Source: Streptomyces albireticuli (GTDB taxonomy: Bacteria; Actinomycetota; Actinomycetes; Streptomycetales; Streptomycetaceae). From it: DNA of 64,000 bases. The notes beneath the pieces were generated by a model, which did no database searches, was not told the DNA's origin, and saw only the letters and a program-made list of their open reading frames with translations. The stretch covers positions 4,184,001-4,248,000 of the forward strand of contig NZ_CP021744.1 of assembly GCF_002192455.1 (NCBI RefSeq), written 5' to 3'. Positions 16,261 to 28,950 of the stretch are shown one piece after another. Each line of letters begins with the position of its first letter. The stretch's first letter is position 1. Both the position numbers and the translations under genes were made by a program.

Positions 16261-17001
16261 CTACTGCTCCGACGGCCGCGACCGAAGGCCTTCCAGCAGG
16301 ATGTCCAGCAGTCGCGAGGACGCCGCCGCCTGCTGCACCGCGTCCGGCAGCGACGGCGCGGCCGTCGCTATCACCAGCAGCACATCGGCGACCGTGACGT
16401 CCGCGCGCAGCTGACCCGCCGCCCGCGCCCGGTCCACCAGCCGGCCGACGACCTCCAGCAGCGCTGCCGCACCCGAGTCGTCCCGCTCGTCGACCGGGGC
16501 CGGCCGCTGCTCGACGAGCCGCAGCTCGTGCAGCTGACCACCGGTGGCGCCCGGCTGCCGCTGCTGCGGCACCCTCGGCTCCAGCCGCTCCTCGGCCTCC
16601 ACGTCGACGCCGACCCGCAGCACCTGCGGCGGCAGCAGCCGACCCGCGCCCGAGGCGACCGACGTGCGGAGGAACCGGGAGAGAGCCGACCACGGCTCGT
16701 CCTCCTGGCCCAGCGCCGTACGGGCCTGCTCGGTCAGCCGAGCCGTCTCCTCCTCGGCTATCCGCCGTACCAGCACGTCCTTGCTGGGGAAGCGGCGGTA
16801 GACCGTGCCCACTCCCACGCGGGCCCGGCGCGCCACGTCCTCCATCGGCGCCCCGTACCCCAGCTCGCCGAAGACCTCGCGAGCCGCTCGCAGCACATGC
16901 TCGAGATTCCGCTGCGCGTCCACGCGCAGCGGAGTGCTCCGGCCACCACCTGCGTCAGCGGACGCGACAGCGGTCGACCAATGAGAGCCCTGAATATGCA
17001 T
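16261..17001 (-). CDS. atrA: TetR-family transcriptional regulator AtrA
   Basis: The protein has 246 residues from ATG 17001 (MHIQGSH). The N-terminal helix-turn-helix is RNLEHVLRAAREVFGELGYG, then VARRARVGVGTVYRRFPSKD, the classical TetR pattern. The C-terminal ligand domain is diverse and includes a hydrophilic stretch (RVPQQRQPGATGG). AtrA (SCO4118) activates the actinorhodin activator actII-ORF4 and other secondary-metabolism and N-acetylglucosamine genes. The identification rests on the position next to a type II NADH dehydrogenase (SCO4119) and the domain sequence, from memory. It is divergent from ndh, so both promoters lie in the 402 bp gap. Confidence 0.8.
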   Translation of the reverse strand: MHIQGSHWSTAVASADAGGGRSTPLRVDAQRNLEHVLRAAREVFGELGYGAPMEDVARRARVGVGTVYRRFPSKDVLVRRIAEEETARLTEQARTALGQEDEPWSALSRFLRTSVASGAGRLLPPQVLRVGVDVEAEERLEPRVPQQRQPGATGGQLHELRLVEQRPAPVDERDDSGAAALLEVVGRLVDRARAAGQLRADVTVADVLLVIATAAPSLPDAVQQAAASSRLLDILLEGLRSRPSEQ

Positions 17002-17261
17002 ATGTGTTCCCCCGGTTATGACGTCTCCCCCCGGAGACTCCCCGCCCTGACTGCCGGGGCACGTCTCTGACACCCCGACGGAGTACGAACATAGTTGAGC
17101 CCAGGTCAAGAAAGAAGAGGTAGTTCCGCACAGGCCATCCCCGATTGGAGTACGGGCCCCTTCCGGCCTGATTCTGCACCACCTCACAACCCCACCACAG
17201 CCACCCTGACCTGCGCGCCTGTCTCCCGCCCCAGGACCCCGGCCGCGGAGGGATCACCTCC

Positions 17262-17273
17262 ATGACCGGTCAT
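17262..17273. promoter_or_regulatory. Perfect 12-bp palindrome in the atrA-ndh intergenic region
   Basis: ATGACCGGTCAT is a perfect palindrome 130 bp upstream of the ndh start and 260 bp upstream of atrA. A TetR-type dimer such as AtrA itself is a plausible ligand, but the AtrA consensus was not compared. The rest of the 17002-17403 gap shows no clear -10/-35 pair and no Rex-type operator. Confidence 0.4.
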
Positions 17274-17403
17274 ACATTTCGCCGGGCCTGTGGACAAACC
17301 GTCGCCGGGGGTGCGTCATGGGAGGGAGCTGTGCTCGCCGGGGCGACCCGGCACCCCGGCCGGACACCCCTCGGGCCGGGCGACATCGCGAGGAGGGGCC
17401 TTG

Positions 17404-18747
17404 GTGAAGGAACCGGCGCGCATTCTGATCGTCGGCGGCGGCTACGTCGGGATGTACACCGCCCTCCGCCTCCAGCGGAAGGCGAAGCGGGGCGAAGCAC
17501 ACATCATCGTGATCGACCCCGAGCCGTACATGACCTACCAGCCCTTCCTCCCCGAGGCCGCGGCCGGCTCCATCTCCCCCCGCCACGTCGTGGTCCCCCT
17601 GCGCCGCACCCTCCCCAAGTGCCAGGTCGTCATCGGCGAGGTCACCTCCATCGAGCACGCCAAACGCACCGCCACCATCAGCACCCTCGCCACCCGCGAG
17701 GACAGCACGGGCGCCATCGAGGTCCACTACGACGAGCTGATCCTCGCCCCGGGCTCCATCTCGCGCACCCTCCCGGTCCCCGGCCTCGCCGAGCACGGCA
17801 TCGGCTTCAAGACCGTCGAGGAGGCCATCGGGCTCCGCAACCACGTCCTCGAACAGATGGACATCGCCTCCTCCACCCGGGACCCGGACGTCCGCGACGC
17901 GGCGCTCACCTTCGTCTTCGTCGGCGGCGGCTACGCCGGCGTCGAAGCCCTCGCCGAGCTGGAGGACATGGCCCGCTACGCGGCCCGGTACTACCACAAC
18001 CTCGAACCCGACGATCTGCGGTTCATCCTCGTCGAGGCCTCCGGCCGCATCCTCCCTGAGGTCGGCGAGGACATGGGCCGCTACGCCCTCCGGGAGCTGC
18101 GCGGCCGCAACATCGACGTCCGCCTCGACACCCGGCTGGACTCCTGCGTCGACCGGGTGGCCGTGCTCAGCGACGGCGCCCGCTTCCCGACCCGCACCCT
18201 CGTCTGGACCGCCGGCGTGAAGGCGCACCCGGTCCTCTCCGCGACCGACCTGCCGCTCAACGGGCACGGCCGCCTCAAGTGCACGGCCGCCCTCACCGTC
18301 GACGGCGTCGAACACGCCTGGGCGGCCGGCGACGCGGCGGCGGTGCCCGACCTCACCGCGGAGGAGGAGGGCACGTACTGCGCGCCCAACGCCCAGCACG
18401 CGGTGCGCCAGGCCAAGGTCCTCGCGGAGAACGTCCTCGCCTCCCTGCGCGACCGGCCGCTGAAGGACTACCGGCACAAGTACGTCGGCTCCGTGGCCTC
18501 GCTCGGCCTCCACAAGGGCGTCGCGCACGTCTACGGCAAGAAGCTCAAGGGCTACCCCGCCTGGTTCATGCACCGCGCCTACCACCTCAGCCGGATCCCC
18601 ACCTTCAACCGTAAGGCGCGCGTGCTCGCCGAGTGGACCCTCACCGGGCTCTTCAAACGCGAGATCGTCTCCCTCGGCTCGCTGGAGAACCCGCGCGCCG
18701 AATTCGAACTCGCCGCGGACACCGGACGTCATCCGGAAGCGAGTTGA
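17404..18747 (+). CDS. ndh: Type II (non-proton-pumping) NADH dehydrogenase
   Basis: The protein has 447 residues. GTG 17404 was chosen because AGGAGG lies 7 bp upstream; TTG 17401 is too close. RILIVGGGYVGMYTALRLQ is the FAD-binding loop, FVFVGGGYAGVEALAELED is the NADH-binding loop, and the AWAAGDAAAVPDL motif contacts FAD. The enzyme is a peripheral membrane flavoprotein passing electrons from NADH to menaquinone; the C-terminal hydrophobic region (WFMHRAYHLSRIP) fits membrane association. It is divergent from atrA, as in S. coelicolor (SCO4119, from memory). Confidence 0.92.
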   Translation: MKEPARILIVGGGYVGMYTALRLQRKAKRGEAHIIVIDPEPYMTYQPFLPEAAAGSISPRHVVVPLRRTLPKCQVVIGEVTSIEHAKRTATISTLATREDSTGAIEVHYDELILAPGSISRTLPVPGLAEHGIGFKTVEEAIGLRNHVLEQMDIASSTRDPDVRDAALTFVFVGGGYAGVEALAELEDMARYAARYYHNLEPDDLRFILVEASGRILPEVGEDMGRYALRELRGRNIDVRLDTRLDSCVDRVAVLSDGARFPTRTLVWTAGVKAHPVLSATDLPLNGHGRLKCTAALTVDGVEHAWAAGDAAAVPDLTAEEEGTYCAPNAQHAVRQAKVLAENVLASLRDRPLKDYRHKYVGSVASLGLHKGVAHVYGKKLKGYPAWFMHRAYHLSRIPTFNRKARVLAEWTLTGLFKREIVSLGSLENPRAEFELAADTGRHPEAS

Positions 18748-19013
18748 CGCAGGTCGTGGGCCCGGAGAGCGGGCCGGGAACTCCCCCACGGGGGTCGACG
18801 TCTGACGGATGTCAGTCCGGTCGGCCACACTGGTCGTGTGACCATGGGTGGGCTCGTCCCTGCGAAGAGTGACAATTACGAGGATTCGGACGTTTGCAGC
18901 ATTCCCCCGGGGGCCGGCCCCCGCACCGTCAACCGCGGCCCCGCGCCGGGCGCGCGGCTCAGCCATCACACGTCGCCGAGCTGGTCCGGAACGACTCCGC
19001 GAGGTAATCCTCT

Positions 19014-20921
19014 GTGAACTTCACCCGCTGGAGCGCCCGGTTCCCCGGAACACAGCGCCGAGCCGCAGCGCGCACCGACCGTAACGATCGCGCCGACCGT
19101 AAGGACCGCAAGGACCGGACCGACCGTAAGGACCGGACCGACCGCGGCGCACCCGCACCGCAGCCTCCGCCCCCGGCGGGCGGCTCCGTGCCCGCCGCCC
19201 GCGCCGAGACCGCTCCACCGGCCCCCTCGGCCCCCAGCTGCCCCGCACCCGGCCCCGAGGACGCCGTCCCCACCCTCGACGGACTGTCGGTCCACGACCT
19301 CCTCGGCCAGGTCCCGGCGCTCGTGGCCGTCGTCTACGGCCCGGACCACCGCCTCGCCTACGTCAATGACGCCTATGCCGCCCTCTTCGGCCCCCGCGCC
19401 CCCGGCGCCCCCGCCCGCGAAGCCCTCCCCGAGCTGACCGAGCTCGGTCTGCTCCCCCTCATGGACCAGGTCCTGCGCAGCGGCCGGCCCCGTACGGTCA
19501 AGTCCCGCCGTGTCACCGCGGACGCCCGGACCCCGGAAGCCCGCACCACGGAAGCCGCTCCCGCGGACGGCAGCGGGCCGGACACCAGTACGACGGAAAC
19601 CCGGCCCGTCCCGCACGCCACCGACACGCCGGCGACCGCCACCGAGCCCCCGGGCCCCAGCCGTCACGGCTACTACACCTTCACCTGCTCCCCGATCACC
19701 GTGGGCACCCCGGACGCCGACCGGCCCGGCGTCCTCGTCTTCGCCGCCGACGTCACCGACCAGGTCGAGGCCGCCGAGCGGCTGCGCGCCAGCGAGCGCC
19801 GCCAGCGCGAGGCCGCCGTCACCCTCCAGCGCAGCCTGCTCCCCCAGGAGCTCGAACAGCCCGACGACCTGCGCGTCGCCGCCACCTACCAACCGGGCGG
19901 CAAGGACACCGCCGTCGGCGGCGACTGGTACGACGTCATCACCCTCGGCGCCGGCCGCACCGCCCTCGTCATCGGCGACGTCATGGGCCGCGGAGTCCGC
20001 GCCGCCGCCGTCATGGGCCAGCTCCGCACCGCCGTAAGGGCCTACGCCCGCCTCGACCTGCCGCCCCACGAGGTCCTCCAGCTCCTCGACGGCCTCGCCT
20101 CCGAGATCGACGCCACCCAGATCGCCACCTGCGTCTACGCCGTCCACGACCCCAACGAGGGCCGCCTCGTCTACGCCTCGGCCGGCCACCTCCCGATCCT
20201 CGTCCGCGACCCCGACGGCACGGTCCGCCGCGCCGCCGAGCCCACCGGCCCCCCGCTCGGCACCGGCGGCTGGCTCCACACCTCCGGCACCATGCCCCTC
20301 GGACCGGGCTCCAGCGCCGTGCTCTACACGGACGGCCTGGTCGAGCGGCGCCACGAGGACATCTACGAAGGCGTCGAAGCCCTGGAGCGTGCCTTCGCCG
20401 GTGCCACCGGCTCGCCCCAGGTCATGTGCGACCGGCTCATCCGCGCCCTCGGCGTCACCGCCGACCACGACGACGACGTCGCCGTCCTCGTCCTCCAGCA
20501 CCCCGCCCGCACGGGCCACGACGCCGAGCTCTTCCACAACGCCGCCCTGGAGCTCCTCGGCGGCGTCGAGGCGGCACCCCGCGCCCGCGCCTTCGCGTCG
20601 GGTGTCCTGGTCAGCTGGCGCTTCCCGACCGAGCTGCGCGACCTCGGGGTCCTGGCCGCGAGCGAGCTGGTGGCCAATTCCCTCCAGCACGGCACCCCGC
20701 CCATGCGGCTGCGCCTGCGCCGCACCGACCGCAGGCTGATCATCGAGGTCACGGATGGCGACGACCACCTCCCGCGCCGCCGCCGCGCCGAGCCCGTCGA
20801 CGAGGCCGGACGCGGCATCTCGATCATCGCCACCATCGCCTCCTCCTGGGGCTCGCGCCGCACACCGGGCGGCGGTAAGGCGGTGTGGTGCGAGTTCGCG
20901 CTGCCGGCCGGGCACCCATGA
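19014..20921 (+). CDS. PAS-SpoIIE/PP2C phosphatase-HATPase signalling protein
   Basis: The protein has 635 residues from GTG 19014. Residues 21-45 are a repetitive run of Asp-Arg-Lys units (RADRKDRKDRTDRKDR). A Pro-rich stretch leads to a PAS domain (about 92-250, VYGPDHRLAYVNDAYAALFG). The SpoIIE/PP2C phosphatase domain (about 290-490) has AVGGDWYDVI and LVIGDVMGRG, with the metal-binding Asp residues. The C-terminal HATPase_c domain (about 505-635) has LAASELVANSLQHG. Such proteins dephosphorylate anti-sigma-factor antagonists and may also act as anti-sigma kinases, so one polypeptide can tune a sigma-B-like pathway. The substrate is unknown. The 266 bp upstream gap holds its promoter, not identified. 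Confidence 0.9.
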   Translation: MNFTRWSARFPGTQRRAAARTDRNDRADRKDRKDRTDRKDRTDRGAPAPQPPPPAGGSVPAARAETAPPAPSAPSCPAPGPEDAVPTLDGLSVHDLLGQVPALVAVVYGPDHRLAYVNDAYAALFGPRAPGAPAREALPELTELGLLPLMDQVLRSGRPRTVKSRRVTADARTPEARTTEAAPADGSGPDTSTTETRPVPHATDTPATATEPPGPSRHGYYTFTCSPITVGTPDADRPGVLVFAADVTDQVEAAERLRASERRQREAAVTLQRSLLPQELEQPDDLRVAATYQPGGKDTAVGGDWYDVITLGAGRTALVIGDVMGRGVRAAAVMGQLRTAVRAYARLDLPPHEVLQLLDGLASEIDATQIATCVYAVHDPNEGRLVYASAGHLPILVRDPDGTVRRAAEPTGPPLGTGGWLHTSGTMPLGPGSSAVLYTDGLVERRHEDIYEGVEALERAFAGATGSPQVMCDRLIRALGVTADHDDDVAVLVLQHPARTGHDAELFHNAALELLGGVEAAPRARAFASGVLVSWRFPTELRDLGVLAASELVANSLQHGTPPMRLRLRRTDRRLIIEVTDGDDHLPRRRRAEPVDEAGRGISIIATIASSWGSRRTPGGGKAVWCEFALPAGHP

Positions 20922-20968
20922 CGAACGGCTGTGGCCCGGAAACCAGGTTTCCGGGCCACAGCCGTTCG
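20922..20968. terminator. Bidirectional terminator between convergent genes
   Basis: A perfect 21-bp inverted repeat (20922-20942 and 20948-20968) with a CCAGG loop starts right after the stop codon of the PP2C gene. It faces the 3' end of the MFS gene, so it can serve both. There is no long T-tract, which is usual in Streptomyces. Confidence 0.85.
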
Positions 20969-21034
20969 ATGACACGTATATATGTGCGGCCCCTATAGAA
21001 GGGGAGGGGAGAAAGGAGCGGCAGCCCCGCGGGG

Positions 21035-22363
21035 TCAGACCGACACCTTCGCCCGCTCGACACCCTCGGTCCGTCCGGCCTCCTTGCCGGCGCGGACCAC
21101 GCCACCCTTCGCACGCACCGCCGACACCCGCGGCGGGATCTCCTGCGCGGGGGTGAGCCGACGGCCCATCCGCAGCGCCAGCCCGGAGATGCCGAGCGAG
21201 CAGACGACCAGCATCACGATGTACGCCACGTACATGCCGCCACCGGCCATCAGACCGCCCACCGCCGGACCGACGGCCAGCGCCAGCTGTTTCACGAGCG
21301 CGAAGGCCGAGTTGTACTGACCCACGAGCCGCGCCGGGGCCAGGTCCGCGACGAGAGGGGCCATCGTCGGCGCGAGCATCGACTCACCGATGCCGAAGAG
21401 GGCGTACGTCGAGATCAGCAGCGCGGTCGCCACACCGTGCGCCCCCGGGACGAGCCCGGAGATCCCGGCCGCCACCCACGCCACGGTCCAGATCACACCG
21501 ACCAGCGCGATGACCCGGCTGCGCCGCCGCCGCTCGACCAGCTTCAGGACGACGAACTGCGCCAGCACGATCGCCGCCGTGTTCGCGGCGAGGGCGATGC
21601 CGAGCGTCGCCGGCGAGATCCGGGTGACCTCGACGGCGAAGGCCGCGAGACCCGACTCGAACTGGCCGTAGCAGGCGAAGAACATCACGAAGCCCAGCAC
21701 ACACAGCTGCACCATGGCCCGGTCCGCGAGCAGCGTCCGCCACCCGCCCTTGGCACCGTCGGTCGGCACCGCGTCCTCGACCTTGGGCGCCTTCGGCAGC
21801 CGCACGGTCGCGATGGCCGCACCCAGGACCAGGAACATCACGGACTCGATCGCGAAGAGCCGCACGAAGCTCGACGGGTCCGAGGTGTCCACCAGCTGCC
21901 CGCCCAGCAGACCGCCGACACCGAGGCCGAGGTTGTTGAGGAAGAACTGCGTCGCGAAGGCGCGCGAGCGGGTGCTCGGCGTCGAGCACCACACGATCAT
22001 CGTGGCCAGCGAGGGCTGGACCACCGCGATACCCGCGCCGAGCGCGGCAGCGGCCGCGACCACCAGGGACTGACTGTCCGCGAGCCCGAGGCCCATCGAA
22101 CCCACGGCGGCGGAGACCGTACCCGCGACGGCGACCGGCAGCGGACCCCGCCGGTCGATGACCCGACCGGTGAAGGGCAGCACGACGAGCGCGGCCACGG
22201 CGAACGTCGCGAGCACGATGCCTGCCGTGCTCGCGCCGAGGTCCCGTACCTGAGACACATAGATGAACAGGAACGGAACGGTGAAGCCATTGCCGAACGC
22301 GCTCAACGCGTTGCCCAGCTGGATCCGGCGCAGTGCTGCGCCCATCGCGGTGGTCACACTCAC
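21035..22363 (-). CDS. MFS multidrug efflux transporter (SCO4121-like)
   Basis: The protein has up to 442 residues and twelve predicted membrane segments. It carries MFS motif A-like GRVIDRRGPLPVAVAG after the second segment. GTG 22363 abuts the AAGGGG element, so GTG 22357 or ATG 22345 may be the true start. It is divergent from a MarR gene, an arrangement matching SCO4121/SCO4122 of S. coelicolor, where the pump exports several drugs and is controlled by the MarR protein (from memory). Substrates in this strain are unknown. The C-terminal 40 residues are soluble and basic. Confidence 0.9.
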   Translation of the reverse strand: MSVTTAMGAALRRIQLGNALSAFGNGFTVPFLFIYVSQVRDLGASTAGIVLATFAVAALVVLPFTGRVIDRRGPLPVAVAGTVSAAVGSMGLGLADSQSLVVAAAAALGAGIAVVQPSLATMIVWCSTPSTRSRAFATQFFLNNLGLGVGGLLGGQLVDTSDPSSFVRLFAIESVMFLVLGAAIATVRLPKAPKVEDAVPTDGAKGGWRTLLADRAMVQLCVLGFVMFFACYGQFESGLAAFAVEVTRISPATLGIALAANTAAIVLAQFVVLKLVERRRRSRVIALVGVIWTVAWVAAGISGLVPGAHGVATALLISTYALFGIGESMLAPTMAPLVADLAPARLVGQYNSAFALVKQLALAVGPAVGGLMAGGGMYVAYIVMLVVCSLGISGLALRMGRRLTPAQEIPPRVSAVRAKGGVVRAGKEAGRTEGVERAKVSV

Positions 22364-22436
22364 CCCTTAGGTAGAAGAGATCGGTAGATCGGAAGAAAGA
22401 TCGATAGAGAGGGACAGTCCAAGGCTGAAGACTTCA

Positions 22437-22461
22437 ACTCTAAACTTCGAAGCTAAAGAGT
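22437..22461. promoter_or_regulatory. Candidate MarR operator
   Basis: A nested dyad lies between the divergent MFS and marR genes: ACTCT (22437-22441) with AGAGT (22457-22461), and CTTCGAAG (22445-22452) in the centre. The size and symmetry fit a winged-helix MarR dimer, and the location allows control of both promoters. The surrounding sequence is unusually AT-rich for this genome. Confidence 0.6.
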
Positions 22462-22509
22462 ACACATCAAAGGGCTTTAACGCCAATCACTCGTGCCATA
22501 CTGCGGCCC

Positions 22510-23058
22510 ATGGCTGACACACCCGGCGCCCCCGAGCCGAGCCTCGACGAACAGATCGCCGCCTACCAGCGCGAGTTCCAAGACCTTGATCCGCAGGTGG
22601 AGAAGGTGGTCTCGGCTCTCAGCCGCCTCAACCGGCGCATGAACGTCGCCTACGGGCGGCAGACCGCCGAGCTCGGCATGAGCAACCCCGAGTGGGAGGT
22701 CCTCAAGGCCCTCGTCCTGGCCGGCGACCCGTACCGCATGGGCCCCGGCGACCTCGCCAAGCGCCTCGGCCTCACGCCGGCCGCGATGACCCACCGCATC
22801 GACCGGATGGTCGCGGAGGGGCTCGTCACCAGGGAACGCGACGAGAGCAACCGCGTCCGGGTGATCGTCGGCATCACCGAGGAGGGCCGGGCGAAGTGGC
22901 TGGAGGCCATGCGGATGGCCACGGTCTTCGAGGAGGAGCTGCTCCAGGACCTCTCGGGCGAGGAGCGGCACCGGCTGGGCGAGATGCTCACCCGCCTGCT
23001 GCGGCGGGTGGAAGAGGCCCAGCCGGACGCCGGCGGCAGGCTCAGCGACCTCGACTGA
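22510..23058 (+). CDS. MarR-family transcriptional regulator (SCO4122-like)
   Basis: The protein has 182 residues from ATG 22510. A winged helix-turn-helix is evident: LGMSNPEWEVLKALVLAGDPYRMGPGDLAKRLGLTPAAMTHRIDRMVAEGLVTRERDESNRVRVIVGITEEG, typical of MarR (helix, recognition helix, beta-wing). It is divergently transcribed from the MFS pump and probably represses or senses ligands for it. It ends 18 bp upstream of the first rRNA operon promoter; no terminator is visible between them, so read-through into the rRNA operon is possible. Confidence 0.9.
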   Translation: MADTPGAPEPSLDEQIAAYQREFQDLDPQVEKVVSALSRLNRRMNVAYGRQTAELGMSNPEWEVLKALVLAGDPYRMGPGDLAKRLGLTPAAMTHRIDRMVAEGLVTRERDESNRVRVIVGITEEGRAKWLEAMRMATVFEEELLQDLSGEERHRLGEMLTRLLRRVEEAQPDAGGRLSDLD

Positions 23059-23076
23059 GGCAAGGCATCTCATGGG

Positions 23077-23105
23077 TTGACACGGATTTGACCCATGGGT
23101 AGTGT
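23077..23105 (+). promoter_or_regulatory. Distal promoter of the first rRNA operon
   Basis: TTGACA (23077-23082) and TAGTGT (23100-23105) are separated by 17 bp, a near-consensus housekeeping (HrdB) promoter. The -35 box is flanked by an inverted repeat, CATGGGT (23071-23077) and ACCCATG (23091-23097), unusual for an rRNA promoter. It lies upstream of the repeated operon unit and so is specific to this copy. Confidence 0.75.
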
Positions 23106-23233
23106 TCTCCGGGTTGCCAGACGGGCCTGACGGTCCGAAGGCGGCCACTCACGCCACACCGGTGGCAATCTCTACTGCACGGCCCTTGAACGGGATGGAT
23201 TTCGGCGTGTCCGGAATTCGGAACGGACTCCGA

Positions 23234-23263
23234 TTAGGAGTCGCGGGGGAAATCCGCTAAAGT
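23234..23263 (+). promoter_or_regulatory. Candidate leader promoter of rRNA operon 1
   Basis: TTAGGA (23234-23239) and TAAAGT (23258-23263) are spaced by 18 bp inside the conserved leader. Streptomyces rRNA operons have several tandem promoters. A further weak -10 (TAAGGT, 23355-23360) follows without a clear -35. Confidence 0.5.
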
Positions 23264-23429
23264 AGTGATCACGCCGGAAGGCGCGAAACACCCCGCTCCA
23301 ACAGGGGGCCGGAAACGGAATTCGGACCGGAAACGGACTGAGAAACGGATCTGGTAAGGTTGGAAACAACGAAGGGAAGCGCCCCGAGGAAAGCCCGAGA
23401 GGGTGAGTACAAAGGAAGCGTCCGTTCCT

Positions 23430-23449
23430 TGAGAACTCAACAGCGTGCC
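23430..23449 (+). promoter_or_regulatory. Leader element resembling boxA/processing signal
   Basis: The leader motif TGAGAACTCAACAGCGTGCC matches the conserved TGAGAACTCAA element found upstream of actinobacterial rRNA genes and linked to antitermination and processing. A related TGAGAACTGCACAG copy occurs just before 23S at about 25405. Confidence 0.55.
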
Positions 23450-23637
23450 AAAAGTCAACGCCAGACTATAAAATACCCCGTCTCCGGTCTTCTGACCGGG
23501 ACGCGGTTCCTTTGAAAAGTCCTGTGAGCCTTTCGGGGCTGGCAGGCAACAACACAGCGAGGACGCTGTGCACGACTGGACTTATTCCGTCCGGTTGTGC
23601 CGCTCTCGTGTGTGTGCACCGGATTACCGGTAAACAT

Positions 23638-25166
<1,529 letters not shown>

Positions 25167-25414
25167 AGCATATAGCCGACTGCGAGCGAATGACTCGCAC
25201 GGTTGCTCATGGGTGGAACGTTGACTATTCGGCACGATCCGGTGGGATCACTAGTACTGCTTCGGCGTGGAACGTGAATTTCATCTGGGTCGGGCCGGGC
25301 ACGCTGTTGGGTGTCTGAGGGTACGGACTTCGGTCTGAACCTTCTAACGCCGGCCCCGGTGAACTCCACTGCAAGGTGGGGGTGATGGGTGGCTGGTCGT
25401 TGCTTGAGAACTGC

Positions 25415-28578
<3,164 letters not shown>

Positions 28579-28632
28579 GTAGGTTCTGAAGTAACGACCC
28601 GTGTCGATATCCGGTTTCGTTAATTTCATAGA

Positions 28633-28751
28633 GTTTCGGTGGTCATAGCGTTAGGGAAACGCCCGGTTACATTCCGAACCCGGAAGCTAAGCCTTTCAGC
28701 GCCGATGGTACTGCATGGGGGACCGTGTGGGAGAGTAGGACGCCGCCGAAC
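28633..28751 (+). rRNA. rrf: 5S ribosomal RNA, copy 1
   Basis: The 5S gene starts GTTTCGGTGGTCATAGCG and contains CCCGGTTACATTCCGAACCC and the closing GGGAGAGTAGGACGCCGCC. It follows 23S by about 75 bp. Ends are approximate. Confidence 0.93.
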
Positions 28752-28759
28752 AATTTTTA

Positions 28760-28801
28760 GCCTCAGGCCCCGAGTTTCCACTCGGGGCCTGAGGCATTTT
28801 T
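28760..28801 (+). terminator. rRNA operon 1 terminator
   Basis: A 16-bp stem (GCCTCAGGCCCCGAGT paired with its complement) with a 4-nt loop is followed by TTTTT. It begins 9 bp after 5S. Confidence 0.95.
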
Positions 28802-28805
28802 GCGT

Positions 28806-28832
28806 TGTCACACTTTGCCGGCCTCTTTCGTC
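28806..28832 (+). promoter_or_regulatory. ECF41-type promoter upstream of the sigma gene
   Basis: TGTCACA (28806-28812), 16 bp, then CGTC (28829-28832). This is a perfect match to the published ECF41 target TGTCACA-n16-CGTC (Wecke et al., from memory). It starts at the last base of the rRNA repeat unit and indicates autoregulation of the sigma gene. The second identical element is at 29849. Confidence 0.85.
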
Positions 28833-28950
28833 TCCACAATGGATCCCCTGTCGGACCCCGCATAGGGCTCCGCATCGGATCCCACCTTGAGTCCCATGGA
28901 AATCCCCGTGGGACCGGACGTGGACGAGACGGAAGGAGCCGGCGCCCCTC

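Noticed and set aside
17002..17403. Rex operator upstream of ndh
   Set aside because: No TTGTGAA-n4-TTCACAA-like sequence was found; only the ATGACCGGTCAT palindrome.
17254..18969. Long minus-strand open frame (571 codons) opposite ndh
   Set aside because: Antisense shadow of ndh, rich in Val/Gly/Asp/Glu from the complementary codons, no motif.
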